Below are positions 6,485-15,049 of a stretch of 34,929 nt of DNA, in pieces (within the stretch, counting starts at the first letter, position 1; each line of letters starts with the position of its first letter). Source of the DNA: Bradyrhizobiaceae bacterium. GTDB lineage: Bacteria; Pseudomonadota; Alphaproteobacteria; Rhizobiales; Xanthobacteraceae. Position numbers and translations under genes: made by a program. The notes under the pieces are model-generated. The model saw nothing but the letters and a program-made list of their open reading frames with translations. It was not told the origin of the DNA and made no database searches. The stretch is taken from assembly GCA_947479905.1 (NCBI GenBank), contig CANKBJ010000019.1:1-34929 (forward strand), read 5' to 3'.

Positions 6485-8022
6485 CATGGCTGGCGCTTTC
6501 CGCCCGCCGCACTTTTGATGCGCGCTGCGTCCATTGTGCGCAAATCCGTTTTCAATATCTTGCCGTAATTGTTTTTCGGCAGCGCGTCGACGAAGACATA
6601 ATCCTTCGGCCGTTTGAACCGCGCAATCTGCGACAGGCAAAGCGCGTCGAGTTCCGCGGGCGCAACGTCGCCGACGACGTAAGCGACCACCGCCTCGCCC
6701 CAGTCGGCATCGGGCCGGCCGATGACCGAGACCTCGCGCACCGATGAGTGCGTGAGCAACACTTCCTCGACTTCGCGCGGATAGATGTTCGAGCCGCCGG
6801 AGATGATCAGGTCCTTGGAACGGTCTTTCAGCGTCAGGTAGCCTTCGGCGTCGTATGCGCCGACATCGCCGGTGTGCAGAAAACCGCCGCGCAGCGAGGC
6901 CTTGGTCGCCTCCTCGTTCTGCCAATAGCCGGCCATGACGACGTCGCCACGCACGAGAATTTCGCCGGTCTCGCCGGGCGCGACTGGATTGTCGTCGCCA
7001 TCCGCGACAATGACCTCGACGCACGAATAGGGTTTGCCGCAGGAGGCAAGGCGCTCGCGCCAGCGCGGATGGTCGCGCTCGGCGATGTCCTGTTTCGATA
7101 AAGTCGTGATGGTCATCGGCGATTCGCCCTGACCGTAGATTTGGGCGAGGCGCGGGCCAAAACGGTCGAGCGCGCGCAGGCAATCCTCGACATACATCGG
7201 CGCGCCGCCCCAGATCAACGTGCGGATGTTCTCGACATTACAATCGCCCGGCGCGTCGACAAGGCGCTTGATCATGGTGGGTGCTGCGAACATCGACAGA
7301 CGCGGCCAATGACCGATCAGCGCGAAGACTTCATCCGGCTCGAAGCCGCCGCTTTCGGGGATCACCTGCACGCCGAGGCGCGCGACATGCTGCATGATGT
7401 AAAGCCCCGAGCCATGGCTCATCGGCGCGGCGTGCAAGATCGCGTCACCCGGCGAAACGGGATCGACTTCCGAACCGTAGGCTAAGCTGGCGATGCTGAG
7501 GTTACGATGCGTCAGCATCGCGCCTTTGGGTTTTCCTGTCGTGCCCGATGTGTAGAACAGCCAGGCGAGGTCGGAGCCGTCGCGCGGCACGACGTCGATC
7601 GGATCGGACGTGAACAGCAATTGGTATTCGGCGCTGCCGATCGCGATCATGCGCTCCAGCGATGTCGGCGCATGCGGCGCGATCTCGGTGTCGATGCCAA
7701 GCGAAGCAAAGCAGACGCGCGCGCCTGAGTGTTCGAGAATATAGCCAAGCTCTGCGCCATGCAGCTTGGCATTGGCCGGCACCGCCGCGCAGCCGGCGTG
7801 CCAGATGCCATAGAGCAGCGCCAGATAGTCCGGCGAATTTTTCGCGGCGATGGCGACGCGGTCGCCGGGCTTGAGCTTGAATTTATTACGCAGTGCGCCG
7901 GCGATGCGGGCCGCGCGGGAGGCCAGTTCGCCGTAACTCATCACCACGCGCGTGCCCGATGCCGCGGCGGGCAAGGCGGAATGCGAAAGACCGGAGCGAA
8001 AAAGCCAGAGGGCGGTATTCAT
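6484..8022 (-). CDS. AMP-forming acyl-CoA synthetase (ANL superfamily)
   Basis: The 512-residue enzyme has the full adenylate-forming signature. The phosphate-binding loop reads YTSGTTGKPKG, followed by YGQGE (A5), HTGDVG (A7) and LKDRSKDLIISGG (A8 hinge). Near the C-terminus NNYGKILK carries the catalytic lysine (A10). The family activates a carboxylic acid with ATP and transfers it to CoA in the cytosol. The overall pattern (GYWQNEEAT, NIYPREVEEVL) is that of medium/long-chain fatty or aromatic acyl-CoA ligases; the substrate cannot be told. It starts 18 bases after maf, so both are probably co-transcribed. It lies where yacG would be expected, so it is probably a local insertion. Confidence 0.92.
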   Translation of the reverse strand: MNTALWLFRSGLSHSALPAAASGTRVVMSYGELASRAARIAGALRNKFKLKPGDRVAIAAKNSPDYLALLYGIWHAGCAAVPANAKLHGAELGYILEHSGARVCFASLGIDTEIAPHAPTSLERMIAIGSAEYQLLFTSDPIDVVPRDGSDLAWLFYTSGTTGKPKGAMLTHRNLSIASLAYGSEVDPVSPGDAILHAAPMSHGSGLYIMQHVARLGVQVIPESGGFEPDEVFALIGHWPRLSMFAAPTMIKRLVDAPGDCNVENIRTLIWGGAPMYVEDCLRALDRFGPRLAQIYGQGESPMTITTLSKQDIAERDHPRWRERLASCGKPYSCVEVIVADGDDNPVAPGETGEILVRGDVVMAGYWQNEEATKASLRGGFLHTGDVGAYDAEGYLTLKDRSKDLIISGGSNIYPREVEEVLLTHSSVREVSVIGRPDADWGEAVVAYVVGDVAPAELDALCLSQIARFKRPKDYVFVDALPKNNYGKILKTDLRTMDAARIKSAAGGKRQP

Positions 8023-8040
8023 CCGCGCTCCTTGGGCACA

Positions 8041-8664
8041 TCACACCGCGTTGAGCCAGCCGAAGCGGATCGGATAGCCCTCACCGCCCAAGAGGCTCAT
8101 GGTCTCGTACAAGGGCAAGCCGACGACATTGGTGTAGGAGCCGACCAGCTTGACGATGAAGGTGCCGGCGATGCCCTGCGCGGCATAGCCGCCGGCCTTG
8201 CCGCGCCATTCGCCGGAAGCAAGATAGGATTCGATATCGTCGGCCGACAGCCGCTTGAAGCGCACGCGGGTTTCGACCAGACGCTGGCGAAACGATTCCT
8301 TCGGCGTCACCAGACAGATCGACGTGTAAACGCGATGATTGCGGCCGGACAGAAGCCGCAGACATTGCTGCGCCTCGTCGAGCAGTTCGGCCTTGGGCAA
8401 GATGCGGCGGCCGACCGCGACCACCGTATCGGCGGCCAGGATATAGGAACCGCGCAATTCATCATCGAGGCGCACATTGTCGAGCGCCACCTCGGCCTTG
8501 GAGCGGGCCAGCCGGTTGGCATAGGCACGCGGGATCTCGCCGCGCTTCGGCGTCTCGTCGACATCGGACGGCTTGAGCGCGTCGGGCTCGATGCCGGCCT
8601 GATTGACCAGAGCGAGACGCCGTGGCGAACCGGAGGCAAGGACGAATTTGGGACGGCCGATCAT
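8041..8664 (-). CDS. maf: Maf-like nucleoside triphosphate pyrophosphatase
   Basis: The 207-residue protein begins with the Maf signature LASGSPRR and continues with DVDE and [13 protein letters not shown]. The AADTVV motif carries the catalytic aspartate, and GIAGTFI(V)[14 protein letters not shown] is the typical C-terminal motif. Maf proteins hydrolyse non-canonical or modified NTPs to NMP and pyrophosphate in the cytosol; overexpression blocks septation in Bacillus. No strong ribosome-binding site precedes the ATG at 8664. The gene follows the phosphatase gene but a 161-base palindromic repeat intervenes; infA, which I recall just before maf in many relatives, is absent. Confidence 0.95.
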   Translation of the reverse strand: MIGRPKFVLASGSPRRLALVNQAGIEPDALKPSDVDETPKRGEIPRAYANRLARSKAEVALDNVRLDDELRGSYILAADTVVAVGRRILPKAELLDEAQQCLRLLSGRNHRVYTSICLVTPKESFRQRLVETRVRFKRLSADDIESYLASGEWRGKAGGYAAQGIAGTFIVKLVGSYTNVVGLPLYETMSLLGGEGYPIRFGWLNAV

Positions 8665-8750
8665 TGGATGGGGGCGCCGCGTTTAATGTTGGAAAAACAA
8701 TACGATTGGGCGCGAAAACTAGCGGAACGGGGGGTGAATCGCAAACGAGG

Positions 8751-8911
8751 CCCTTCTTATCCCTCCCCGATTACGGGGAGGGTGGACGCGAACGAAGTGA
8801 GCGGCCGGGTGGGGCGAAGCTTGACGAGTCACGAGAGGACACCCCACCCGACCCGCCTTCGCTACCGCTTCGGCGGGCCACCCTCCCCTTTCAGGGGAGG
8901 GATAAGAAGGG
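8751..8911. repeat. Palindromic dispersed repeat, family A, copy 1
   Basis: The element is bounded by a perfect 18-base inverted repeat: CCCTTCTTATCCCTCCCC (8751-8768) and its complement (8894-8911). Inside are further GC-rich arms (GGTGGGG and CCCCACCC types). It ends one base before the stop codon of the phosphatase gene. The remaining bases of the 8665-8912 gap show nothing more. Related copies lie at 12475-12710 and 14855-15048. Confidence 0.85.
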
Positions 8912-8912
8912 T

Positions 8913-9380
8913 TCACTCATTCCCGCCCCCGGCCCGGCCGAAACGCTGCCGGATATGCGCCAGAAGCGCGTCGCGGACCTCACGATAGGCCTCCAGCTTC
9001 TGCTCGCGCGAGCCCTCGATGCCGGTCGGATCGACGGTCGGCCAGTATTCGACCTGCATGGCGGCGGTACGGGTGAGATCCAGCGCCTTGTGGTGCGCCG
9101 GCGGCGACAGAGTGACGATCAGATCGAAATTGAGCCCTTCTAGGTCTTCCAGTTCCTCGAAATCGATCGGCTTGTGGCGGGAAATGTCGATGCCGAGTTC
9201 GTCCATCACCGCGACGGCGAAGGGATCGAGTTCGCCCTTCTGCACGCCGGCCGATTTCACATAGATCGACTTGCCGAAGTATTGCGCGAACAGGCCGGCC
9301 GCCATTGGCGAGCGCACCGCGTTCATGCCGCAGGCGAACAAGACGGCCTGCGGCTTTGACGGGCGCTCTGGCAAAGCCAA
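8913..9380 (-). CDS. Low-molecular-weight protein-tyrosine phosphatase / ArsC-like protein
   Basis: The 155-residue protein has the phosphatase loop C17-GMNAV-R23-S (CX5R-S) right after the first beta strand, then YVKSAGVQ and a C-terminal VDP that could supply the general acid. This fits the low-molecular-weight tyrosine phosphatase/arsenate reductase fold. In alphaproteobacteria this gene is a standing member of the hisD-UPF0262-maf neighbourhood, where its physiological substrate is unknown. It begins four bases after the UPF0262 stop, so the two are translated from one message. Confidence 0.88.
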   Translation of the reverse strand: MALPERPSKPQAVLFACGMNAVRSPMAAGLFAQYFGKSIYVKSAGVQKGELDPFAVAVMDELGIDISRHKPIDFEELEDLEGLNFDLIVTLSPPAHHKALDLTRTAAMQVEYWPTVDPTGIEGSREQKLEAYREVRDALLAHIRQRFGRAGGGNE

Positions 9381-9384
9381 AGGT

Positions 9385-9882
9385 TCACCCCTTCCAATGC
9401 AAGACGCAGATCAAAGTGAACAGCCGGCGCGCGGTGTCGTGATCGACGACGACCTTGTCCTTGAGCCGCTCCATCAGAATATTCGAGCCGTCGTTGTGGA
9501 TGCCGCGCCGGCCCATGTCGATGGCTTCGATCTTGTCCGGCGTCGCGGTGCGGATCGCCTGATAATAGCTGTCGCAGATCATGTAGTAGTCCTTGACGAT
9601 GCGGCGCAAAGGCGACAGCGAGAACAGATGCGCCACCACCGGCGTGCCGTCCTCGAGACGAATGTCGAACACCAAACGATTGTCGTTGATCGACAGATGC
9701 AGCGCGTAAGGCCCGCCGGCATGACCGACCGGCGCAAAATGATTTTGCTCGAGCAGATCGTAAATGGCGATGGTGCGCTCGTGCTCGACATCCGGATTGG
9801 AGCGGCCGATCGAGGCCTCGTCGAGCGTCACCGAAACCAGACGCTGCTTCATCGCCGCCGGCGTTGGCTTGGTGGGGCTCAT
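9385..9882 (-). CDS. UPF0262 family protein
   Basis: The 165-residue cytosolic protein matches UPF0262: [36 protein letters not shown] and [16 protein letters not shown]. The family is confined to alphaproteobacteria and has no known function. The chosen ATG (9882, MSPTKPTP) lies one base after the hisD stop; a longer reading into hisD is rejected. Its fixed place between hisD and the phosphatase suggests operon co-expression and not a role in histidine synthesis. Confidence 0.93.
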   Translation of the reverse strand: MSPTKPTPAAMKQRLVSVTLDEASIGRSNPDVEHERTIAIYDLLEQNHFAPVGHAGGPYALHLSINDNRLVFDIRLEDGTPVVAHLFSLSPLRRIVKDYYMICDSYYQAIRTATPDKIEAIDMGRRGIHNDGSNILMERLKDKVVVDHDTARRLFTLICVLHWKG

Positions 9883-9883
9883 G

Positions 9884-11185
9884 TCAGGGGGCCGGCAGAT
9901 TGAGGCGGATCGCGACCGAGCGCGCATGCGCGTCGAGACCCTCGGCCTTGCCGAGCGCGATGGCCGATGGGCCGAGCGCGCGCAACTGCTCCGGTCCGCA
10001 CTTGAGCAAGGACGTGCGCTTCATGAAGTCCAAGACGCCGAGACCGGACGAGAAGCGCGCCGAGCGCGCCGTCGGCAAAACGTGATTGGAGCCGGCGACA
10101 TAGTCTCCTATCGCCTCCGGCGTATGCGCGCCGATGAAAATGGCACCGGCATTGCGGATGCGGTCGACATAGGAGTCGGCGTCTTCGGCGGCGATTTCCA
10201 GATGCTCGGGCGCAAGGCGGTCGACCAGCAGGATCGCTTCGTCTAGTTTGCCGACGGTGATGATGGCGCCGAAGTCGCGCCATGACGCACTGGCGGTACT
10301 GGCGCGCGGCAAGGTCATCAGTTGCGAAGTCACGGCGGCCTCGACCTCGACCGCGAGACCCGGATCGTCGGTGATCAGGATCGACTGCGCGCTGGCATCA
10401 TGCTCGGCCTGCGCCATCAGATCGGCGGCGATCCAATTGGCGTTGCCGGTCTTGTCGGCGAGGATGAGAACTTCCGAGGGACCGGCGATCATGTCGATGC
10501 CGACGGTGCCGAACACAAGCCGCTTGGCGGCGGCGACATAGGCATTGCCGGGGCCGACGATCTTCGACACCGGCGCAATCGTTTCGGTGCCGTAGGCGAG
10601 CGCGGCCACCGCCTGGGCGCCGCCGATGCGGTAGACCTCATCGACGCCGGCAAGCTTCGCGGCGGCGAGAACGAGAGGCGCGAGTTTGCCATCCGGCGAA
10701 GGCACGACCATGACCAGACGTTCGCAGCCGGCGACCTTGGCCGGCACGGCGTTCATCAGCACCGAGGATGGATAGGCGGCGGTGCCGCCCGGCACGTACA
10801 GGCCGACGGCTTCGATCGCGGTCCAGCGGGTGCCGAGTTCGACGCCGAGTTCGTCGGTGAAACGGTCGTCCTTCGGCTTCTGCCGGCGGTGATAGGCCTC
10901 GATGCGGTCGCGTGCGACCTTGAGCGCGGCGAGCGCTTGCGGATCGCAAGCGGCCGCGGCGGCATCGATCTCGGCGGCACTGACCCGTAGGCCCACTTTG
11001 GCCAGATCGAGGCGATCGAATTTAAGCGTCAGGTCGAACAAGGCCTTGTCGCCGCGCGTCTGCACGTCGGCGATGATGGCGCGCACGGCGGCTTCGACAT
11101 CGGGCGCTGCCTCGCGCTTGACGGTGAGGAAGGCGCGGAAGCGGCGCTCGAAATCGGGGTCCTGGCTGTCGAGGCGGATGGGCAT
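9884..11185 (-). CDS. hisD: Histidinol dehydrogenase
   Basis: The 433-residue enzyme carries out the last two steps of histidine synthesis, oxidising L-histidinol to histidine with two NAD+, using zinc. Family motifs are complete: [46 protein letters not shown], the zinc/catalytic [12 protein letters not shown], and GSNHVLPT. Length is normal (about 430). No other his gene is in the window, which is common in this order. It is co-directional with DUF2948 (44-base gap) and UPF0262 (one base). Confidence 0.97.
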   Translation of the reverse strand: MPIRLDSQDPDFERRFRAFLTVKREAAPDVEAAVRAIIADVQTRGDKALFDLTLKFDRLDLAKVGLRVSAAEIDAAAAACDPQALAALKVARDRIEAYHRRQKPKDDRFTDELGVELGTRWTAIEAVGLYVPGGTAAYPSSVLMNAVPAKVAGCERLVMVVPSPDGKLAPLVLAAAKLAGVDEVYRIGGAQAVAALAYGTETIAPVSKIVGPGNAYVAAAKRLVFGTVGIDMIAGPSEVLILADKTGNANWIAADLMAQAEHDASAQSILITDDPGLAVEVEAAVTSQLMTLPRASTASASWRDFGAIITVGKLDEAILLVDRLAPEHLEIAAEDADSYVDRIRNAGAIFIGAHTPEAIGDYVAGSNHVLPTARSARFSSGLGVLDFMKRTSLLKCGPEQLRALGPSAIALGKAEGLDAHARSVAIRLNLPAP

Positions 11186-11229
11186 ATCAGGTCAATGGCG
11201 CGCAGGGACGCGAACGTCAACCTGGCGGG

Positions 11230-11685
11230 CTAATCCTTGCCGGCGCCGGCATGAACCGGGCATTTGGCGGCGCTCCAGACCGGCCCGAGATCGACCAGTT
11301 CGGCCTCCAGGCATTCGACCTCCAGACGCATCACCCCGCCGCCGGAAAAGATCAGCGACACCACGCCGGACGGCGCGTCGGTTTCCTCGAATTCGACCGC
11401 CAGCAGGTTGAGAACGGCGTCCTTGCCGGCCGGATCGAGGCCGCGGCATTTGAAGGACATGACCCGCTCGAAGCGCAAGGCCGAGCGGCGGCGGCGATAT
11501 TCCGGCCGTTTGGCCTGAGCGCTCTCCCAATCGAATCGGTTGAGCGCCACCACCACCCGGCTTTCGCCGGCCCGCCACAGCACGTCGGCGACCTTGACCA
11601 CGGCGTCCTGCAGGTGGGTCGAAACCACCTCGAGGTCTTCCTCATCGAGGACGGCGAATTTCAACTGGTCCGGCACCTGGCTCAT
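11230..11685 (-). CDS. DUF2948 family protein
   Basis: The 151-residue cytosolic protein matches DUF2948: LKFAVLDEEDLEVVSTHLQD, VALNRFDWE, RRRSALRFERV and a C-terminal IRLEVECLEAEL-like segment (here MRLEVECLEAEL). The family is alphaproteobacterial and its function is unknown. The start at MSQVPDQLKF (11685) fits the family length; a start 18 codons earlier would add a basic, non-conserved tail. It is part of the murA-hisD neighbourhood. Confidence 0.9.
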   Translation of the reverse strand: MSQVPDQLKFAVLDEEDLEVVSTHLQDAVVKVADVLWRAGESRVVVALNRFDWESAQAKRPEYRRRRSALRFERVMSFKCRGLDPAGKDAVLNLLAVEFEETDAPSGVVSLIFSGGGVMRLEVECLEAELVDLGPVWSAAKCPVHAGAGKD

Positions 11686-11759
11686 GAACGTCTTTGGCTC
11701 CCGCCCGCGAAACTTAAGGACGCGGACAAGCAGCCGCAAGGTGCGGCCTCGCCGTTAGC

Positions 11760-12464
11760 CTAGAAAGCCGGCTCCATACCGGCGTCGATCCAGCGCGCGC
11801 GGGTCGCCTGAGCCGTGAGATAGTCGAGAAAGGCCTGTGCCGCTTGCGTTTTCGTTGAGCCGGCATGGATGGCCGCCGAATACATGTTCTTGAAATTGAG
11901 ATCGCCGGGCAGCGGGCCGACGATGGTGACGCCTTTGACCGGCAAGGCCTCGCTGATCAAGGTGGTGGCGAAGGCGGCGCGGCCTTCGGCAATCGCCGCG
12001 GCGACGTCATAGCCGCCCTTGCACAGCACGGCCTTCTTGTTGATGGCGTCGGCGATGCCGAGCTTTTCCAGCATGGCGGCGAACATGATGCCGCCGGAGC
12101 CGCCGGCTTTCGGATCGGTCCAGGCGACCGTGGGCGCGGCCATCATCGCCCGCACGAAGGCTTCCGGCGTCGAAATGTCGGGTTTCGGCGTGCCGTCGCG
12201 GACGATGACGCCGGTGACGGTCGAAGCGAGATCGACGGCGCTGCCGGGCTTGAGCAGATTGAGCTTGTCGAGCGCCTCGATGCCCGATTGCGACAGCATG
12301 ACGAGGTCGGTCGCCTCGCCGGCCTTGATCTTGTCGCCCTGCGCGCCGGCGGTGCCGAAATTCAGGTTCAGCTTGATGCCGCGCTCGCGTTCGAACTCGG
12401 CGCCGAGCGCGACGACCATCACCTTCACGGCGCCGGCGGACATGATCTTGATGGTTTCGGCCAT
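11760..12464 (-). CDS. ModA-like periplasmic-binding-protein fold without signal peptide
   Basis: The 234-residue protein resembles the molybdate-binding protein ModA and other extracellular solute-binding proteins. It has IKIMSAGAVK at the N-terminus, LNFGTAGAQGDKI, then DLVMLSQSGI, and the hinge-side KAGGSGG and GPLPGDLN segments. Unlike transporter ModA it starts directly with MAETIKI and has no export signal, so it is expected to be cytosolic. No permease or ATPase genes adjoin it. The start is supported by GGGAG six bases upstream; this ribosome-binding site touches the end of a palindromic repeat. It may be a small-molecule sensor or an orphan binding protein; this is uncertain. Confidence 0.8.
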   Translation of the reverse strand: MAETIKIMSAGAVKVMVVALGAEFERERGIKLNLNFGTAGAQGDKIKAGEATDLVMLSQSGIEALDKLNLLKPGSAVDLASTVTGVIVRDGTPKPDISTPEAFVRAMMAAPTVAWTDPKAGGSGGIMFAAMLEKLGIADAINKKAVLCKGGYDVAAAIAEGRAAFATTLISEALPVKGVTIVGPLPGDLNFKNMYSAAIHAGSTKTQAAQAFLDYLTAQATRARWIDAGMEPAF

Positions 12465-12474
12465 GGTGACTCCC

Positions 12475-12710
12475 TCTTCTTATCCCTCCCCGCACCCAAC
12501 TCGGGCATGCCCGAGTTGGGCATTTAAAGTGCCGAAGTCGGATGCATCCGACTTCGGGTGGGGAGGGTGGACGCGAGCCATAAGCGCTTTTACGCGCGTC
12601 TTCAACGCGCTATGGCGAAGCGTCCGGGTGGGGCGATGTCAAATGGAGGGACAACCCCACCCCCGGCGCTTCGCGCCGGACCCTCCCCTTGCAGGGGAGA
12701 GATAAGAAAG
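12475..12710. repeat. Palindromic dispersed repeat, family A, copy 2
   Basis: The outer arms TCTTCTTATCCCTCCCC (12475-12491) and GGGGAGAGATAAGAAA (12694-12709) are near-complementary. Inner palindromes include CAACTCGGGCATGCCCGAGTTG and ACTTCGG/CCGAAGT pairs (about 12498-12556), too regular to be coding. The segment 12578-12617 is the near-exact reverse complement of 14990-15031 in copy 3. Confidence 0.8.
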
Positions 12711-12778
12711 CAGACATGCGTCATCGCCCGTATTTTTTGCGGCCCCGGGCAGGCCGTCGCTTGAAATTTGCGCGCCTC

Positions 12779-13204
12779 GAAAAAGAGGGCGCGCGGAACG
12801 CCAGGGTCCTGAGAGGACCCACGCGCCTCGACGCCTCGCGACATCGAGGCTTGTCGAAGCAGTTCGTGACGCAAGTCCGCCATTCTCCCGGCGTTCCGCG
12901 CGCGATGTTTATAGGTTTGCTCCGCGCCGTTTTCCGGTGGTGGCCGTTCGTCATCGCCCCGTTTACCAGGTCGACAACTCTCCACCGTAGAGTCCAGGCA
13001 ATCTCGGCCGGTCCTGTTCTGACGCAGGAAGCCGGCCTACCGGCCGTCAGGGCCCCGGCACGCGGCACGCGTGCTGAATCCCGGCGCGGCTTGGACCGCC
13101 GGTTACGGGAAACTGGCGCCGCATCTCCGACGCCCCCGACCGGCCACCGCTCCCCGCCCCGCATCTGAAGATGCTGTACAGACACCCCTCAATGGGGCGG
13201 GATA
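12779..13204 (-). ncRNA. Candidate structured RNA between murA and the ModA-like gene
   Basis: The gap 12465-13426 has no believable protein gene. On the minus strand a promoter at 13239-13211 would start a transcript near 13204. About 425 bases later the transcript meets a 14-base perfect inverted repeat, arms 12890-12903 and 12789-12802 (GCGCGCGGAACGCC on the plus strand). It is followed within five bases by TCTTTTT. The interior holds more stems, for example GGGTCCT/AGGACCC (12804-12820). A promoter, stems and a terminal T-run in the right order suggest a non-coding RNA, but I recognise no known family. It could also be a long leader of the downstream operon, or a decayed repeat. Confidence 0.35.
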
Positions 13205-13210
13205 GCAGTG

Positions 13211-13239
13211 TATATAGTCCTAGGTTTATAAACAGTCAA
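13211..13239 (-). promoter_or_regulatory. Sigma-70-type promoter, minus strand
   Basis: On the minus strand TTGACT (13239-13234) is followed after exactly 17 bases by TATATA (13216-13211). It lies in an AT-rich patch inside GC-rich DNA. The nearest minus-strand protein gene is about 740 bases downstream, so it more likely drives the candidate RNA, or the ModA-hisD operon with a long leader. Confidence 0.55.
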
Positions 13240-13301
13240 GGGGGAGTTTTACGAGGCTCGTAGGGTGGCGCTGAGCGAAGCGAAGCCCACCATCCGGACC
13301 G

Positions 13302-13410
13302 CGGTGGGCTCGGCGCGTGCCGCGCCTTAAGCCCACCCTACAAGGCTGGACCACGGTGAGTTGCGTCGGTGGGCTCGGCGCTGACGCGCCTTAAGCCCAC
13401 CCTACAAGGC
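13302..13410. repeat. Dispersed repeat family B, two direct copies
   Basis: Two near-identical units occur at 13302-13346 and 13367-13410. Each begins CGGTGGGCTCGGCGC and ends TTAAGCCCACCCTACAAGGC, and each is internally palindromic (GGTGGGCT...AGCCCACC). A further half-copy, TAGGGTGG...AAGCCCACC, precedes them at 13261-13290. They lie immediately after the murA stop and may protect or end its transcript. Confidence 0.8.
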
Positions 13411-13426
13411 GGCCGAGCCGATGAGG

Positions 13427-14716
13427 CTACGAACTGATCCGCTCGATGACCGCGCCGCAGCGGGAGAGTTTTTCCTCGAGCCGTTCGAAGCCGCGATCGA
13501 GATGATAGACGCGGTTGACCATCGTCTCGCCTTCGGCGGCGAGCGCGGCGATGACCAGCGACACCGAGGCGCGCAAATCCGTGGCCATCACCGGCGCGCC
13601 GTGCAGGCGCTTGACGCCTTCGATGGTCGCAGTCTCGCCGTCGAGCGTGATGCGCGCGCCGAGACGGGCCAGCTCCTGCACATGCATGAAGCGGTTCTCG
13701 AAAATCGTCTCGGTGATGTGCGAGGTGCCCTTGGCCAGCGACATCAGCGCCATCAATTGCGCCTGCAGATCGGTCGGAAAGCCGGGGAACGGCGCGGTGG
13801 TGACATCGACCGGCAACAGGCCGGCGCCGTTGCGGGCGATGCGGATGCCTTCATTGGTCGGCGTCACTGTCGTGCCGGTCCGCGCCAGCACATCGAGCGC
13901 CGACTGCAACAACTCGGGCCGCGTGTTCTGCAACAGCACGTCGCCGCCGGTCATGGCCACCGCCATGGCGTAGGTGCCGGTCTCGATGCGGTCAGGCAGC
14001 ACCGCATGGCGCGCGCCATTCAACTTGGCGACGCCTTCGACGACGAGGCGCGACGTGCCGATGCCGGTGACTTTGGCGCCCATCTTGTTGAGGCAGTCGG
14101 CGACGTCGCCGATTTCCGGTTCGCGCGCCGCGTTGTCGATCACGGTCGTGCCCTTGGCGAGCGTCGCGGCCATCAGCGCGACATGGGTGCCGCTTACCGT
14201 CACCTTGGGGAATTTGATCTCGCCGCCGCGCAATCCGTTTTTCGCGCGCGCGATCACATAGCCGCCTTCGATCTCGATCTCGGCGCCGAGTTTTTCCAAA
14301 GCCATGATGAGAAGATCGACCGGGCGCGTGCCGATGGCGCAGCCGCCGGGCATCGACACCTTGGCTTCGCCCATGCGCGCCAGAAGCGGCGCGATGACCC
14401 AGAAGCTCGCCCGCATGGTGGAGACCAGTTCATAGGGCGCGGTGGTGTCGACGATGTTTTTCGCCGAGATGTGCAAGGTGCGGCCGGACGCCGGCTCGTC
14501 GTTGGAGCGCTTGCCGGCGATCATGATGTCGACGCCGTGATTGCCGAGAATGCGCTGCAGCTGGATGACGTCGGCCAGGCGCGGCACGTTCTCGAGAATG
14601 AGCGTCTCGGCCGTGAGCAGGCTGGCGATCATCAAGGGCAGCGTGGCGTTCTTGGCGCCGGAAATCGGGATGGTGCCGTTTAGCCGCTGCCCGCCGACGA
14701 TGCGTATCCGATCCAT
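13427..14716 (-). CDS. murA: UDP-N-acetylglucosamine 1-carboxyvinyltransferase (MurA)
   Basis: The 429-residue cytosolic enzyme transfers enolpyruvate from PEP to UDP-GlcNAc, the first committed step of peptidoglycan synthesis. It starts [10 protein letters not shown] and has the substrate-binding [12 protein letters not shown]. The catalytic loop [13 protein letters not shown] contains C126, the fosfomycin target, and is followed by [14 protein letters not shown] and the C-terminal GATI-equivalent segments. The residue after RPVDL is Leu where His is usual. The start at 14716 fits family length; a longer in-frame start adds a non-conserved tail. It normally heads the DUF2948-hisD neighbourhood; here 1.7 kb with repeats and a ModA-like gene lie between. 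Confidence 0.97.
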   Translation of the reverse strand: MDRIRIVGGQRLNGTIPISGAKNATLPLMIASLLTAETLILENVPRLADVIQLQRILGNHGVDIMIAGKRSNDEPASGRTLHISAKNIVDTTAPYELVSTMRASFWVIAPLLARMGEAKVSMPGGCAIGTRPVDLLIMALEKLGAEIEIEGGYVIARAKNGLRGGEIKFPKVTVSGTHVALMAATLAKGTTVIDNAAREPEIGDVADCLNKMGAKVTGIGTSRLVVEGVAKLNGARHAVLPDRIETGTYAMAVAMTGGDVLLQNTRPELLQSALDVLARTGTTVTPTNEGIRIARNGAGLLPVDVTTAPFPGFPTDLQAQLMALMSLAKGTSHITETIFENRFMHVQELARLGARITLDGETATIEGVKRLHGAPVMATDLRASVSLVIAALAAEGETMVNRVYHLDRGFERLEEKLSRCGAVIERISS

Positions 14717-14854
14717 GATGAGCCCCGGCTCGCGCCCTGTTAGAGTATTCCGTGCCCGTCTATGGACCGCCGGACGCCCCCCTGCAAAGCACAACTTGCC
14801 GGAGGGTTACCATCTATCGCCTGGCAAATAAGGCGAAAACGGGTTCCGGCAAGC

Positions 14855-15048
14855 CCCTATTCCCCTCACCCGCGAGCGCTTGCGAGTGTGGGGAGGGGTC
14901 AGGGGTGGGGGGCGATTTTGGTTTCCGAAAGAAAGGGACCCCCCACCCCGGTTTGCATCGCTAAAGCGATGCAAACCGACCCTCCCCACCGCCATAGCGC
15001 GTCGAAGACGCGCGTGAACGCGCTTATGGCGGGGGGAGGGAGAAGAAG
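14855..15048. repeat. Palindromic dispersed repeat, family A, copy 3
   Basis: This fills most of the 333-base gap between murA and the next gene. It contains CCCCTCACCC...GGGGAGGGGTC, a perfect stem GTTTGCATCG/CGATGCAAAC around 14951-14975, and ends GGGAGGGAGAAGAAG. Bases 14990-15031 are the near-exact reverse complement of 12578-12617 in copy 2. The remaining bases 14717-14854 show nothing recognisable apart from the presumed murA promoter region. Confidence 0.8.
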
Positions 15049-15049
15049 A

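Noticed and set aside
7729-8988. 419-codon plus-strand frame
   Set aside because: Antisense to the synthetase, maf and a repeat; no conserved motif.
12689-13185. Two opposing frames of about 155 codons in the gap before murA
   Set aside because: Arg/Pro-rich, overlapping a palindromic repeat and a 14-base inverted repeat; no ribosome-binding site or motif. A structured RNA fits better.
12779-13204. RNase P RNA, tmRNA or SRP RNA
   Set aside because: No GAGGAAAGTCC or ACAGAA-type motifs of RNase P, no ANDN-type tag codons or T-loop of tmRNA, no SRP tetraloop helix seen.
13421-14683. 420-codon plus-strand frame
   Set aside because: Antisense to murA, which has full catalytic motifs.
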